Shown here: positions 24,171 to 33,944 of the stretch, piece after piece
How positions within the stretch are numbered: the first letter of the stretch is position 1
How the letters are laid out: every line of letters starts with the position of its first letter
NCBI GenBank assembly: GCA_965212145.1
Contig: CBDBUY010000004.1
Span: forward strand, 744,001 to 808,000
DNA: 64,000 bases
Reading direction: 5' to 3'
Source of the DNA: JAAEPI01 sp965212145
GTDB taxonomy: Bacteria > Bacteroidota > Bacteroidia > Cytophagales > Cyclobacteriaceae
Translations under genes and position numbers: made by a program
The notes under the pieces: generated by a model
Told to the model about the DNA's origin: nothing
Databases searched by the model: none
Seen by the model: only the letters and a program-made list of their open reading frames with translations

Positions 24171-25208
24171 ATGCTGAAAAAAGTCCTGTTCACAGTTGGC
24201 ATCATCTTATTCATAATTGCCATTTGGTTCGTTGGCGTCATGAATGCGACTGGATTCTTCCGAACTATAGATGCTGTTTCATTTGGTAACGTCTATCAGG
24301 AAATCCCCATAAAGGGAGCCGAGGATTTCACAATCGATTATGAATCCGGGTTAATGTTCGTTTCTGCATTTGACAGAGCGGGGGCAGTAAGAGGCGAAAG
24401 TCCAATTGGGGCACTACATGTCATTGACTTGAAGATCCGACCTTTCGAGGCAACTCAACTTCCAAATCCTCTAGGTGAAGGGTTCCACCCGCATGGAATT
24501 TACGTGACCAAAATTGACTCTGCTAAATACGATATTTTGGTTGTCAATCATCAAAACGACAAGCACACCATCGAGCGATTTGATTACGAGAAGGATAAAT
24601 TAACTCATGTCAGGACGTTCGATCACGAGTTGATTTTGTCTCCGAATGATATAGTTGCATTGGATGGCGAGCGCTTCTATTTCACCAATGATCATGGGAA
24701 GAGCACGAAACTGGGGGTTCTGGCCGAGAATTACCTTGGACTGGCAGCTAGCAACGTGGTGTATTTTGACGGTTCGGATTTTCAAATTGCCGCCGATGGG
24801 ATAAAATATGCCAACGGAATCAACATATCCGAAAACAAGAAGACCCTTTATATAGCCTCTCCACGAGCGTTCAAAATAAAGACCTATTCAATTCAGCCAA
24901 CTGGCCAACTAATTGAGATGGCCGATCTGGATGTCGGGACAGGGGTAGACAATCTGGAATGGGACGATTCAGGAAATTTGTGGTCTGGTGCACACCCAAA
25001 TCTGTTGCGTTTCAGCGCCTACGCCAAGCTAAAAAAGGAGACAGCTCCATCAGAGGTGGTGAGAGTCGCTAAAAATCAAGTTGAAACAATCTTTTTGGAT
25101 GATGACTCCTTGGTCTCTGCCAGCAGTGTAGCTCTTCCCTATGAAGATTTTCTTTTCATTGGAACTGTGATGGATGACAAGTTATTGGTCTTGAAAGCCA
25201 ATGATTAA
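24171..25208 (+). CDS. Membrane-anchored paraoxonase/SMP-30-like beta-propeller
   Basis: 345 residues from the ATG at 24171 (MLKKVLFTVGIILFIIAIWF), one N-terminal membrane helix and then a six-bladed propeller. Paraoxonase-type segments are visible: HPHGIYV, SPNDIVAL with YFTNDHG, NGINIS, and VDNLEWDDSGNLWSGAHPN. In known enzymes the Asn and Asp of these loops bind calcium and the His pair takes part in lactone hydrolysis. The gene is likely an exported lactonase or aryl-esterase; the substrate is unknown. An upstream in-frame ATG at 24090 lies within the neighbouring gene and gives non-homologous sequence. Confidence 0.8.
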   Translation: MLKKVLFTVGIILFIIAIWFVGVMNATGFFRTIDAVSFGNVYQEIPIKGAEDFTIDYESGLMFVSAFDRAGAVRGESPIGALHVIDLKIRPFEATQLPNPLGEGFHPHGIYVTKIDSAKYDILVVNHQNDKHTIERFDYEKDKLTHVRTFDHELILSPNDIVALDGERFYFTNDHGKSTKLGVLAENYLGLAASNVVYFDGSDFQIAADGIKYANGINISENKKTLYIASPRAFKIKTYSIQPTGQLIEMADLDVGTGVDNLEWDDSGNLWSGAHPNLLRFSAYAKLKKETAPSEVVRVAKNQVETIFLDDDSLVSASSVALPYEDFLFIGTVMDDKLLVLKAND

Positions 25209-25225
25209 TCTTTTTCGGAAATCGG

Positions 25226-25233
25226 TACATTTG
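25226..25233 (+). promoter_or_regulatory. -7 box of the M3 peptidase gene
   Basis: Exact TACATTTG, 24 bases before the ATG at 25258. No -33 TTG at the expected distance. Confidence 0.45.
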
Positions 25234-25257
25234 TTATCCCCATAAATCTTAAACAAC

Positions 25258-27372
25258 ATGCGAAAACTCAATTTCTTACTAGTGGCCGGGGTGATTCTCT
25301 TCGGCTGCAGCTCAAATACCGAACAAACTGTGGAGAACCCTGACAACCCATTTTATCAGGAATACGACACGCCCTACGGTGTGCCGCTTTTTAGTGAAAT
25401 TAAGAACAAGCATTTTTTGCCTGCCTTTAAAGACGGAATGAAGCAACAATTGGAGGAGGTTGACGCAATCGCCAACAATTCCGAAGAGCCTACTTTCGAA
25501 AACACGATAGAAGCTTATGAAAAATCGGGTGATCTTTTGAGCAAAGTGGGGGGTGCATTTTACACCCTGACTGGCGCGCATACCAACGATTCCATCCAGG
25601 CGATTCAGAAGGAAGTTAGTCCTTTGCTCTCAGTGCACAACGACAACATTTTCTTGAATGACGCCTTCTTTGCTCGAGTTAAAACACTTCATGAAAAACG
25701 AGGAGATTTAGACCTCACAGGTGAGCAGAGGAAACTTCTGGAGGATTATTACAAAGGGTTCGTGCAAGCAGGAGCTGCCTTGAACATGGAGCAAAAAACA
25801 CGAATGCGTGAAATCAATGAACGCATCTCAAATCTACAGGTTCAATTTGGCGAGAACCTGCTGAAAGAAACAAACAAGTTTGAACTCTTATTGGTAGAAG
25901 ATCAGCTTGACGGCCTACCGGAAAGTGTCAAAGCGGCTGGCGCAGAGGCTGCCAAGGAGCGCGGCTATGAAGGTAAGTATCTTTTCACACCTCACAGACC
26001 TAGCCTTTATCCATTCATTATCTACTCGACCAACCGAGACTTGCGTGAAAAACTAAAGAAGGGCTACATCATGCGTGGAGATAATAACGATGAACTGGAC
26101 AACAAGGAAATTCTCCGTGAAATCGTTAACCTTCGTCTGGAGAAAGCTAATCTTCTTGGATTCGAAACACACGCCGATTACGCTTTGCAAAATCGCATGC
26201 TCAATACACCAGATAAAGTTTACGATTTGTTGAGCAAGGTTTGGCCGGCAGCTATTGAAGCCGCCAAAAGAGAGCGCGACCTGATGAAGGAGATGTCCGA
26301 AGCAGATGGGCTGGACATTGAGATCATGCCATGGGACTGGTGGTACTACGCGGAGAAAATCAAGGTCAGGGATTATGCGTTGGATGAGGACGAAATCAGG
26401 CCTTATTTGAAAGTCGACAATGTCATCAACGGCTCATTCATTCTGGCAGAAAAGCTGTTCGGTTTGACCTTCGAAGAGCGAGATGACATTCCGAAATACC
26501 ACGAAGATGTCAGGACCTATACGGTGAAAAATGAGGAAGGAGAATTAATCGGAGTGTATTTGTCTGACTGGTTTTATCGGTCAAGCAAGCGAGGAGGCGC
26601 CTGGATGAATAACATCAGAAATCAGTCGAATATGGATGGAGAAGCCGTGATTCCGATCATCTACAATGTGGGCAACTTCACCAAACCGACCGGAGACAAA
26701 CCAAGTTTACTTTCTCAAGATGAAGCTTCCACGCTGTTCCATGAATTTGGGCATGCGCTCCACGGGTTGCTTTCAGAATGTACCTATCCATCTATTTCGG
26801 GAACGTCTACTCCACGTGATTTCGTAGAGTTTCCTTCTCAGGTCATGGAGAATTGGGTGTTTGAGCCGGAGATGCTTGAGCTCTATGCGTTCCATTACGA
26901 GACCGGAGAGGTGATGCCGGACAAACTAGTCGAAAAAATCAGAAAGGCCGGCACCTTCAATCAGGGATTTGGCACTGTGGAATACATGGCCGCTTCTTAT
27001 CTCGATATGGCGTATCACACAATTACAGAACCGCTGACCATGGATATCAATGAATTTGAAGACCAAGCTATGGCGGAAATTGGTCTGATTGATGCGATTG
27101 TACCTCGATACCGAAGTACTTACTTCAGTCATATCACCGGAGGTTATTCAGCAGGCTACTATAGTTACCTGAACTCCGAGATCATGGATGCCGATGCTTT
27201 CTCAGCATTCAAAGAGAACGGACTTTTTGATAAAGAAACAGCAGATGCTTTCCGAGAACATATTCTCTCCAAAGGAGGCACCAAGGACGCCATGGAAATG
27301 TACGTGAACTTCCGTGGCAGGGAGCCGAGTTATGAGGGGCTATTGGAGAGGAGAGGGTTTACTAAAAAATAA
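25258..27372 (+). CDS. dcp: M3-family peptidyl-dipeptidase, lipoprotein
   Basis: 704 residues. The N-terminus has a lipoprotein signal (FLLVAGVILFGCSSN) and an exported location follows from it. The zinc motif is FHEFGHALHGLL with HEFGH at 495-499, plus the conserved PSISGTSTPRDFVEFPSQVMENW and YSAGYYSYLNSE segments of M3A enzymes. The family removes C-terminal dipeptides or cuts oligopeptides, and this one is probably a nutrient or signal-peptide scavenger in the envelope. Single gene followed by a terminator. Dcp and oligopeptidase A cannot be separated by eye, so the symbol is tentative. Confidence 0.9.
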   Translation: MRKLNFLLVAGVILFGCSSNTEQTVENPDNPFYQEYDTPYGVPLFSEIKNKHFLPAFKDGMKQQLEEVDAIANNSEEPTFENTIEAYEKSGDLLSKVGGAFYTLTGAHTNDSIQAIQKEVSPLLSVHNDNIFLNDAFFARVKTLHEKRGDLDLTGEQRKLLEDYYKGFVQAGAALNMEQKTRMREINERISNLQVQFGENLLKETNKFELLLVEDQLDGLPESVKAAGAEAAKERGYEGKYLFTPHRPSLYPFIIYSTNRDLREKLKKGYIMRGDNNDELDNKEILREIVNLRLEKANLLGFETHADYALQNRMLNTPDKVYDLLSKVWPAAIEAAKRERDLMKEMSEADGLDIEIMPWDWWYYAEKIKVRDYALDEDEIRPYLKVDNVINGSFILAEKLFGLTFEERDDIPKYHEDVRTYTVKNEEGELIGVYLSDWFYRSSKRGGAWMNNIRNQSNMDGEAVIPIIYNVGNFTKPTGDKPSLLSQDEASTLFHEFGHALHGLLSECTYPSISGTSTPRDFVEFPSQVMENWVFEPEMLELYAFHYETGEVMPDKLVEKIRKAGTFNQGFGTVEYMAASYLDMAYHTITEPLTMDINEFEDQAMAEIGLIDAIVPRYRSTYFSHITGGYSAGYYSYLNSEIMDADAFSAFKENGLFDKETADAFREHILSKGGTKDAMEMYVNFRGREPSYEGLLERRGFTKK

Positions 27373-27394
27373 AAAGAGAACAAACTCGAATAAA

Positions 27395-27423
27395 AACCGG
27401 CTCCTTGGGGGGTCGGTTTTTTT
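27395..27423 (+). terminator. Intrinsic terminator after the M3 peptidase gene
   Basis: AACCGGCTCC, loop TTGG, GGGGTCGGTT followed by T-run; two G-U-type pairs, otherwise complementary. Confidence 0.8.
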
Positions 27424-27528
27424 ATTTCATCAAATTTTTCAGTCTTCAAAAAATTCAACTCTGAATAAGAATAATTCAAAGAATTAGATCACAAAAGTTG
27501 CTGATAATCAACACATTTGAGTTTTTAT

Positions 27529-27540
27529 GCAAACGTTTGC
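27529..27540. promoter_or_regulatory. LacI/PurR-type operator palindrome
   Basis: GCAAACGTTTGC is a perfect 12-base palindrome with the central CG typical of LacI-family operators and matches the core of the E. coli PurR box. It lies 124 bases before the endonuclease gene, in an AT-rich 291-base gap that otherwise holds only the terminator of the preceding gene. No LacI-family regulator is encoded in this window. Confidence 0.5.
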
Positions 27541-27663
27541 TTAATACTTAAAGCGTTGTTTGAGGTGAAAAATGTAACATCGAATTAACATTGAAACAAC
27601 TGATTTTCAGGCATTTTTTAGCGAAATTCCCCTCCCGGAAACCAACCTCTCAAACAATTCATC

Positions 27664-30600
27664 ATGAAAAAGTTTTTTAGCACTTTGATGCTCTTAGGCA
27701 CTCTTGTGTCTATTGCACAGATTCCGGCAGGCTACTACGATGCAGCTCAAGGCAAAAGTGGTGATGATTTAAAGCTCGCGCTTTACAACATCATCAAGGG
27801 ACATACCGAATATCCTTACTCTTCTAGCGGGACGGATACATGGGATATTCTCAAAGAAACTGATCGCGACCCAAACAATGCAAATAATGTGATCGGTTTG
27901 TATTCAGCCTTCTCCATGGATGGACCAGCCGAGTATGATGGCGGCAATGGATGGACACGTGAGCACGTCTGGGCGAAATCGCGAGGTGACTTTGGTACCT
28001 CAGCAGGGGCGGGAACTGACGTTCACCACCTAAGAGCAGAGGACGCATCGACCAACTCAGCACGGAGCAATCGAAACTTCGATGAAGCCACAACTCAATA
28101 CATCGACGGAAGTGGCCAATATTCCGGCCCAACAGATTCTTACACAGGTGGCTCAGGGGCTTTCACTTGGGAACCACGAGCAGCTGTGAAAGGTGACGTA
28201 GCTCGAATGCTATTCTACATGGCCACCAGATATGAGGGTGAAAGTGGCGAACCCGACTTAGAATTAACTGAAGCACATCTGGATGCATCGGATAAATCAC
28301 CCCTTCATGCCAAACTATCCGTTTTGATCACCTGGCACAATGCAGATCCAGTGGATGCGATGGAGCAATCCAGAAACGACATCATTTATGGCTACCAGGG
28401 CAATCGCAATCCATATATCGATCATCCAGAGTATGTTGACTTGATCTGGGGAGGTGGCACACCATCAGGGCCTTCTTTCACTTCGACACCTGTGACGGAA
28501 GTCACCGAAGGGTCTTCATACTCATATGGCATTACAACGACTGGCGGAGGTGGAACTCTAACCATAACAGCGACCACAAGTCCAGCTTGGTTAACACTGA
28601 CGGATAATGGCGATGGAACAGGAACACTTTCCGGAAGTCCTTCGAGCGCAGATGTTGGAACACACTCCGTGGCTCTTCAAGTCACCGATGGAACTGACAA
28701 TGGCACCCAGAGTTTCTCAGTTACAGTTTCACCAGTCGGTGGAGGAGGCTCGGCTTCAGAGCTTCTTTTCTCTGAGTACGTGGAAGGTTCATCTTACAAC
28801 AAGGCACTAGAAGTGGCCAACTTTACTGGAACAGATGTTCCTCTTTCAGCTTACTCAATAAAGAAACAAACCAACGGTTCTGGTAGCTGGTCTTCAGGCT
28901 TGGCTTTATCAGGAACACTTATTGACGGGGACGTATATGTATTAGCTCATTCTTCAGCAAGTGCAACGATCCAAGGTGAGGCGGACTTCTCAGGGGGAAA
29001 TTCGGAGTTGAACTTCAACGGAAATGATGCCATTGGTCTTTTCAAGAATGATGTACTGATAGACGCCATCGGTGTGTTTGGAAGTACAACCACTTATGGA
29101 GCCAATGTCACGATGGTAAGAAATGCAGACATCACGAATCCGAATGTGAGCTACACCACTTCTGAATGGGCAAACTATGCCAGTGATGACTTTTCACATC
29201 TTGGAAATCACACAATGAACGTAACACCTCCAAATCAGCCCCCCTCGGTTTCGATCAGTGCTCCATCGAATGGAGCAACGGTCACAACTGCGTCATCAGT
29301 TACTGTGACCGCTAATGCTAGCGACACTGATGGAACGGTAGCGAGTGTTGAGTTTTTTGTTAACGGAGCATCCATTGGGGTTGATAATTCTAATCCATTC
29401 GAGGTGAATCATACAGCCACCAGTGGAAATATGGACATTTCGGCAACAGCAACTGATGACGATGGTGCAACAACCACTTCAGCGACCATCTCAATCACCG
29501 GTGAAGATCCACCTCCGGCCGGAGTGCTTTATTTCTCAGAATACATCGAGGGAAGCTCAAACAACAAGGCGCTGGAAATTGCGAATACGTCAGGGTCAAC
29601 TGAATCTTTATCAGGGTATGCAGTAAAAAAAGAGACAAACGGAGGAGGAACCTGGAGCTCGGGAATTTCCTTGTCTGGTACACTCGTCTCCGGCGAGGTT
29701 TACGTATTGGCGAACTCTTCAGCCAATGCTGATATCCTGGGTAAAGCAGATTTCACCGGAGGAAATTCGGAACTGACTTTTAATGGAAATGATGTGGTTG
29801 GGTTGTTCAAGGACGGAACCTTGATCGATATCATTGGGACCTTCGGTAGTTCTGCCACTTTTGCACAGAATGTAACGCTTAGACGAAACGATAACATCAA
29901 CGGGCCAAGTGATGTATACACGACATCTGAGTGGACCACTTTTGGTACGGATAACTCCGCCGGATTAGGGCTAAGAATCGGTGAAGAAACGCCCAACCAA
30001 GCTCCGACCGTTTCGATTTCCAGTCCGTCTAATGGAGCCATTTTCACCGATGGCGATGCAGTGACCATTACCGCAAGTGCTTCCGATTCGGATGGGTCTG
30101 TTTCTTCAGTTGAATTCTTTGTGGACGGTGTTTCTATTGGCACTGACGCATCTTCTCCTTATACAGTCAACTGGACGATTGGGGTGGGGACTTATAATAT
30201 TACAGCTACTGCCTCTGATAACGAAGGAGCCTCCTCAACATCCAGTGCCATTTCTGTTACAGGAGAGGCAACTTCAGGTCCAAGCGAAACCATAATTACT
30301 TATGACACTTTTGAAAGTGGGTGGGGGAATTTTGTAGACGGAGGCAAAGACGCGTACCGATCTACCAATGCTGATAGAGCTTACGCTGGGGTTGGTTCTC
30401 TTGGTATTCAGGACAACACGAACTCTTCTGTGATTACTTATGGTAGTAGTCAGGATATCACAGGGTATGATCAAGTTCGAGTCGACTTCTTTTTCCTTCC
30501 TGTCTCAATGGAAAATGGAGAGGATTTCTGGCTCCAGATCTATGATGGATCGAGCTACGTAACGGTTGCCAGCTGGGCAAGGGGATCTGATTTTTCGAAC

Positions 30601-31077
30601 AATAACTTTTATTCCAGCTCAGTCACTATTGACCCCAACGTGGTGAATTTCGCATCCAACATGAAGGTACGTTTTAGATGCGACGCTTCAGGCAATGGAG
30701 ACGATGTGTACATAGATGAAGTCACGGTTACGGGCATTAATGCCGCCGGTGCACGAGTTTCGGGAGAGGCCTCTGTTGTCACGATGCAAATCAGAGAAGC
30801 AGTTTTGGTTCCACTAGTGGATAATGGGTTGGAGTTAAATGTCTATCCTAACCCTGTTAAAGATGTCCTTATAATTTCCTTCAATTCACGGGAAGAATCA
30901 ATTGTCCGAATCCGGGTAATTAATCTGCAAGGAAAAGCCTTGATTTATCAAGATGCAATCGTACCCACATCTGAAAATCAGCTTGAAATACAAACTGACA
31001 TGCTGGACAAAGGGCTCTATTTTCTAGAGCTACAAGTTGGAAATGAGACTTCCGTCAGGCGAATTCAGAAAGAATAA
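27664..31077 (+). CDS. T9SS-exported endonuclease I with lamin-tail and Ig-like modules
   Basis: 1137 residues. Signal peptide MKKFFSTLMLLGTLVSIAQ. Endonuclease I domain at about 20-265 (NGWTREHVWAKSRGDFG, DVHHLRAEDASTNSARSNR). Then a putative-Ig repeat (about 275-355), lamin-tail domain 1 (360-510), Ig-like domain 1 (520-615), lamin-tail 2 (617-765), Ig-like 2 (775-870), a carbohydrate-binding-like jelly roll (875-1030) and a T9SS type A sorting domain starting at NVYPNPVKDVLIISF. The lamin-tail plus Ig unit is duplicated with a period of about 765 bp (28.75-29.50 and 29.51-30.27 kb). It probably degrades extracellular DNA for nutrients. The preceding gap carries a LacI-like operator; a terminator follows. 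Confidence 0.93.
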   Translation: MKKFFSTLMLLGTLVSIAQIPAGYYDAAQGKSGDDLKLALYNIIKGHTEYPYSSSGTDTWDILKETDRDPNNANNVIGLYSAFSMDGPAEYDGGNGWTREHVWAKSRGDFGTSAGAGTDVHHLRAEDASTNSARSNRNFDEATTQYIDGSGQYSGPTDSYTGGSGAFTWEPRAAVKGDVARMLFYMATRYEGESGEPDLELTEAHLDASDKSPLHAKLSVLITWHNADPVDAMEQSRNDIIYGYQGNRNPYIDHPEYVDLIWGGGTPSGPSFTSTPVTEVTEGSSYSYGITTTGGGGTLTITATTSPAWLTLTDNGDGTGTLSGSPSSADVGTHSVALQVTDGTDNGTQSFSVTVSPVGGGGSASELLFSEYVEGSSYNKALEVANFTGTDVPLSAYSIKKQTNGSGSWSSGLALSGTLIDGDVYVLAHSSASATIQGEADFSGGNSELNFNGNDAIGLFKNDVLIDAIGVFGSTTTYGANVTMVRNADITNPNVSYTTSEWANYASDDFSHLGNHTMNVTPPNQPPSVSISAPSNGATVTTASSVTVTANASDTDGTVASVEFFVNGASIGVDNSNPFEVNHTATSGNMDISATATDDDGATTTSATISITGEDPPPAGVLYFSEYIEGSSNNKALEIANTSGSTESLSGYAVKKETNGGGTWSSGISLSGTLVSGEVYVLANSSANADILGKADFTGGNSELTFNGNDVVGLFKDGTLIDIIGTFGSSATFAQNVTLRRNDNINGPSDVYTTSEWTTFGTDNSAGLGLRIGEETPNQAPTVSISSPSNGAIFTDGDAVTITASASDSDGSVSSVEFFVDGVSIGTDASSPYTVNWTIGVGTYNITATASDNEGASSTSSAISVTGEATSGPSETIITYDTFESGWGNFVDGGKDAYRSTNADRAYAGVGSLGIQDNTNSSVITYGSSQDITGYDQVRVDFFFLPVSMENGEDFWLQIYDGSSYVTVASWARGSDFSNNNFYSSSVTIDPNVVNFASNMKVRFRCDASGNGDDVYIDEVTVTGINAAGARVSGEASVVTMQIREAVLVPLVDNGLELNVYPNPVKDVLIISFNSREESIVRIRVINLQGKALIYQDAIVPTSENQLEIQTDMLDKGLYFLELQVGNETSVRRIQKE

Positions 31078-31098
31078 CAACTTAATCTAATAACCCTG

Positions 31099-31128
31099 AA
31101 ACCCTTGCTAACTAGCGAGGGTTTTTTT
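31099..31128 (+). terminator. Intrinsic terminator after the endonuclease gene
   Basis: AAACCCTTGCT, loop AACT, AGCGAGGGTTT with one G-U pair, then seven or more T. The T-run overlaps the stop codon of the convergent TolC gene at 31127. Confidence 0.85.
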
Positions 31129-32578
31129 ATTCGTCCACTGTGTAGAGTCTTTGACCTCCTGAGAAATCATATAGTGTAAGTCGTCTTAGATCGAAGTAGG
31201 CTATCCAGTAAGACCGAAGTGCATTTATGTAACTTCTACGGGCATTGTCCTTTTCGGTCAACGCAATGTTCAGGTTGGTGATATCAATCTTGCCAATCAG
31301 ATATCGATTCTGTGCCACTTCGTATCTCTTCTGTGCCACTTCATCGGATTTTTTGGATACTTCTATCTGTTTACGTAGCATACTCATTCTCCGAACCAGC
31401 GTCAGAATTTCCTGCTCAAAGTTTTGTTCCTCCTGAGCGATGACAAAATCCGTCAGCTTCTTATTCGCAATGGCGGTTTTCATCCGGGCCTCATTTCGCC
31501 CCCAGTTTACTACCGGCACAAAGAGTGAAATATTCACCACTTGCTGGTTGTTAGGATCCATATAAGAGGCACTCAAATCTTGACCGGCACTGTTGAGACC
31601 GACAGATGCATTCAAGTTCATCTGAAATCGTTGGCCCTTGGCTTCCGCCACCTGCCTGTCCGCTTCCAACCGCCTGCGCTCAAAGGCTATGAAATCAGCT
31701 CGGTTGCTAATAGCTTCTTGAATAGCCAGTGTTTCATCAACAAGGAAAACGGGAATACGCTCTGGCAAAACCAAATCAAAGGAGTCTTGCTCAGTTAATC
31801 CAATGAAAATACGAATGGCCAACCTGGCTGTCTGCAAGTCTAGCTCGGCTTGCGACAAATCCTGCTGAGACCTCAGCAGCTGAAGCTCTACTTGCAAAAG
31901 CTTATCCTCGGAAGTGGTGCCGATGTTGTATCGCCCTTTTTCAATATTGTAAATTGTATCGTTGTTGGCGAGGTTGAAATTGGCAATCTGATAATTCACC
32001 TGCGCATCCAGGTAATCAAAGAATCTTTGGACACCATTTCGGGACACAAATTCCATTTCTTCCACGAAGCTTCTTTTAGACTCTTCGTATCGAAGTGGTT
32101 CGGTTTTCTTGTCCCATTTCAGGTCGTTGAATGCAAAGAGAGGTTGATCCAAACTGACATCCACTATGGTCGAGCTATACTGCGTAATACCACTTGACAG
32201 ATCCTCAAACTGACGGATACGTGAGTTTAGTGAGATATTTCCTCCTGTCGCTGACAGGGGCTGTTGTAGACCAAGGTTTATCGAGGAACTAATCTGCTCC
32301 CTGCTCTGAAAAGTGATCGTTCCGTCATCTAATCGATTCTGAAGAAAGTCTCTGTTATAGCCGGGCAAGTTCCCACTGAAGGCCAATTGAGGATTATAGT
32401 TAGACTTGAAAAGACGGTACTGCCAGTACCTGTTTTCTTTTCTGGTTTCCGCTTGTTTTGCCTGAGAGGACTGCATTTTCGCTAGCTCCAGGATATTGTC
32501 CAGCGTGTATTGCACCTGGGCATTCGCCGAATGTGCGATCAAAAATGAAAGCAACATCACACTAAAAATTCTATTCAT
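31127..32578 (-). CDS. TolC-family outer-membrane efflux protein
   Basis: 483 residues with signal peptide ending NANAQ. Two long helical repeats of the TolC type: NGVQRFFDYLDAQVNYQIANFN ... KLLQVELQLLRSQQDLSQAEL in the first half and LTEKDNARRSYINALRSYWIAYFDLRRLTLYDF at the end. It forms the outer-membrane duct for the adaptor and permease encoded just upstream; its start overlaps the end of the permease gene by eight bases. Confidence 0.92.
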   Translation of the reverse strand: MNRIFSVMLLSFLIAHSANAQVQYTLDNILELAKMQSSQAKQAETRKENRYWQYRLFKSNYNPQLAFSGNLPGYNRDFLQNRLDDGTITFQSREQISSSINLGLQQPLSATGGNISLNSRIRQFEDLSSGITQYSSTIVDVSLDQPLFAFNDLKWDKKTEPLRYEESKRSFVEEMEFVSRNGVQRFFDYLDAQVNYQIANFNLANNDTIYNIEKGRYNIGTTSEDKLLQVELQLLRSQQDLSQAELDLQTARLAIRIFIGLTEQDSFDLVLPERIPVFLVDETLAIQEAISNRADFIAFERRRLEADRQVAEAKGQRFQMNLNASVGLNSAGQDLSASYMDPNNQQVVNISLFVPVVNWGRNEARMKTAIANKKLTDFVIAQEEQNFEQEILTLVRRMSMLRKQIEVSKKSDEVAQKRYEVAQNRYLIGKIDITNLNIALTEKDNARRSYINALRSYWIAYFDLRRLTLYDFSGGQRLYTVDE

Positions 32579-33941
32579 ATCGCAAGCAGGTAATTGGGTC
32601 TTGTGCGGCGGCCTTCCGGGCCGGGGCGATTCCGAAAATTAACCCTACGGCAGAAGCCACACCAAATGATATAACGATGGAGCCGAAAGAAATTACAGTC
32701 GGAATATCAGCGAATCGACTGACAGATAGTGCCATAATCACACCGAGCAGAATTCCTATCACTCCACCGGTAATACTGATCATCACGGATTCGAACATAA
32801 ACTGATTGATAATGTCAGATTGCTTGGCTCCTAGTGAAAGGCGCAATCCTATTTCCTTGATTCTTTCTAAAACAGAGGCTAGCATGATATTCATGATACC
32901 TATGCCTCCCACTATCAAGGAAATGCCGGCAATCGCTCCTAAGACGTAACTGAAAATGTCGTTGGTACGCTGCTGTTGTTTAAGCAGCAATTCAGGGATT
33001 TCAATTTCATAATCTACCACTTCATTGTGTTTTCTTTCTAGCATTCTCACAATTACATCGGCTGTAGGGTTTAGCATCTCAGTATCCTGAATTTGTACCA
33101 CCAATCGATCCAATTGATGGTAGTTGACATTTGATCGAGATGGGCCCTCTTCCTCAGGGGCACTGCCTCCAAAAAAGAAACCTCCCGTAGATCCACGATT
33201 GGCTCCCTGGATCATTTCTTCAGTGAGCATTGCTCGGTTTTTGTATCTCACTAGAACAGTTTGAAGGGGTGTGTACACGTCCATGTTGTAATCTCTAATC
33301 CCAAGTTTTCCTATGCTGCCTTCACTGATGTAGCGCTCCTCCAGCACCCCTATAACCCTTAGCCAGTTGGAACCACATTTAATCCTTTTTCCGATGGGGT
33401 TTTCCGATGGAAAAAATTTGGATTTAATGGATTTCCCAATGATGCATACTGCCTCACCACGTTCAATTTGCACGTCGTTAAACATTTTACCTTCCGCAAG
33501 CACAAAATTGAAAATATCAAAGTAAGCCGGTTCTACACCGACCAACTTGGCGGAGCGTCGAATGCCGTTCTTAATAAGGTAGGTTTCGAGTAGAATCTCC
33601 GGGCTAACTGCTGAGATTCCTGGAATGGTTTCAACGATTGACCGTTTGTCTTCTAAAGTAAGACCAGGAGAAAACTTCTCGGTTCTTTCTTCGTCAGATG
33701 ATTCCTCTCCCAGGTTTTCCTCGGTCTGCTCTACAACAGGTTTGATGATGACATTGTTGACGCCTACAAGTTTGATCTGCTCCAGAATTTCTTGTTGTGC
33801 CCCGTTACCTATCGCGAGCATGGCGATCACTGCCGCTACTCCAAAAATGATTCCCAATCCGGTGAGAATGGACCTGATTCGATTGGCCAGTACCGCTTCT
33901 ATTGCGATCTGGAGATTAGCGATTAACCTTTCTCTATTCAT
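32571..33941 (-). CDS. MacB-like ABC transporter permease without ATPase domain
   Basis: 456 residues. Membrane helix near 20-45 (RSILTGLGIIFGVAAVIAMLAIGNGAQQEI), a large MacB-type periplasmic domain (about 50-330) and the FtsX core of three helices (VLGAIAGISLIVGGIGIMNIMLASVLERIKEIGLR with the coupling helix, then FESVMISITGGVIGILLGV). True MacB has an N-terminal nucleotide-binding domain, which is missing here, and no ATPase gene lies next to it. The periplasmic domain holds an extra Gly/Glu-rich stretch (NRGSTGGFFFGGSAPEEEGP). Middle gene of the adaptor-permease-TolC operon; the substrate could be a peptide, lipid or toxin. Confidence 0.9.
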   Translation of the reverse strand: MNRERLIANLQIAIEAVLANRIRSILTGLGIIFGVAAVIAMLAIGNGAQQEILEQIKLVGVNNVIIKPVVEQTEENLGEESSDEERTEKFSPGLTLEDKRSIVETIPGISAVSPEILLETYLIKNGIRRSAKLVGVEPAYFDIFNFVLAEGKMFNDVQIERGEAVCIIGKSIKSKFFPSENPIGKRIKCGSNWLRVIGVLEERYISEGSIGKLGIRDYNMDVYTPLQTVLVRYKNRAMLTEEMIQGANRGSTGGFFFGGSAPEEEGPSRSNVNYHQLDRLVVQIQDTEMLNPTADVIVRMLERKHNEVVDYEIEIPELLLKQQQRTNDIFSYVLGAIAGISLIVGGIGIMNIMLASVLERIKEIGLRLSLGAKQSDIINQFMFESVMISITGGVIGILLGVIMALSVSRFADIPTVISFGSIVISFGVASAVGLIFGIAPARKAAAQDPITCLRYE

Positions 33942-33944
33942 AGG

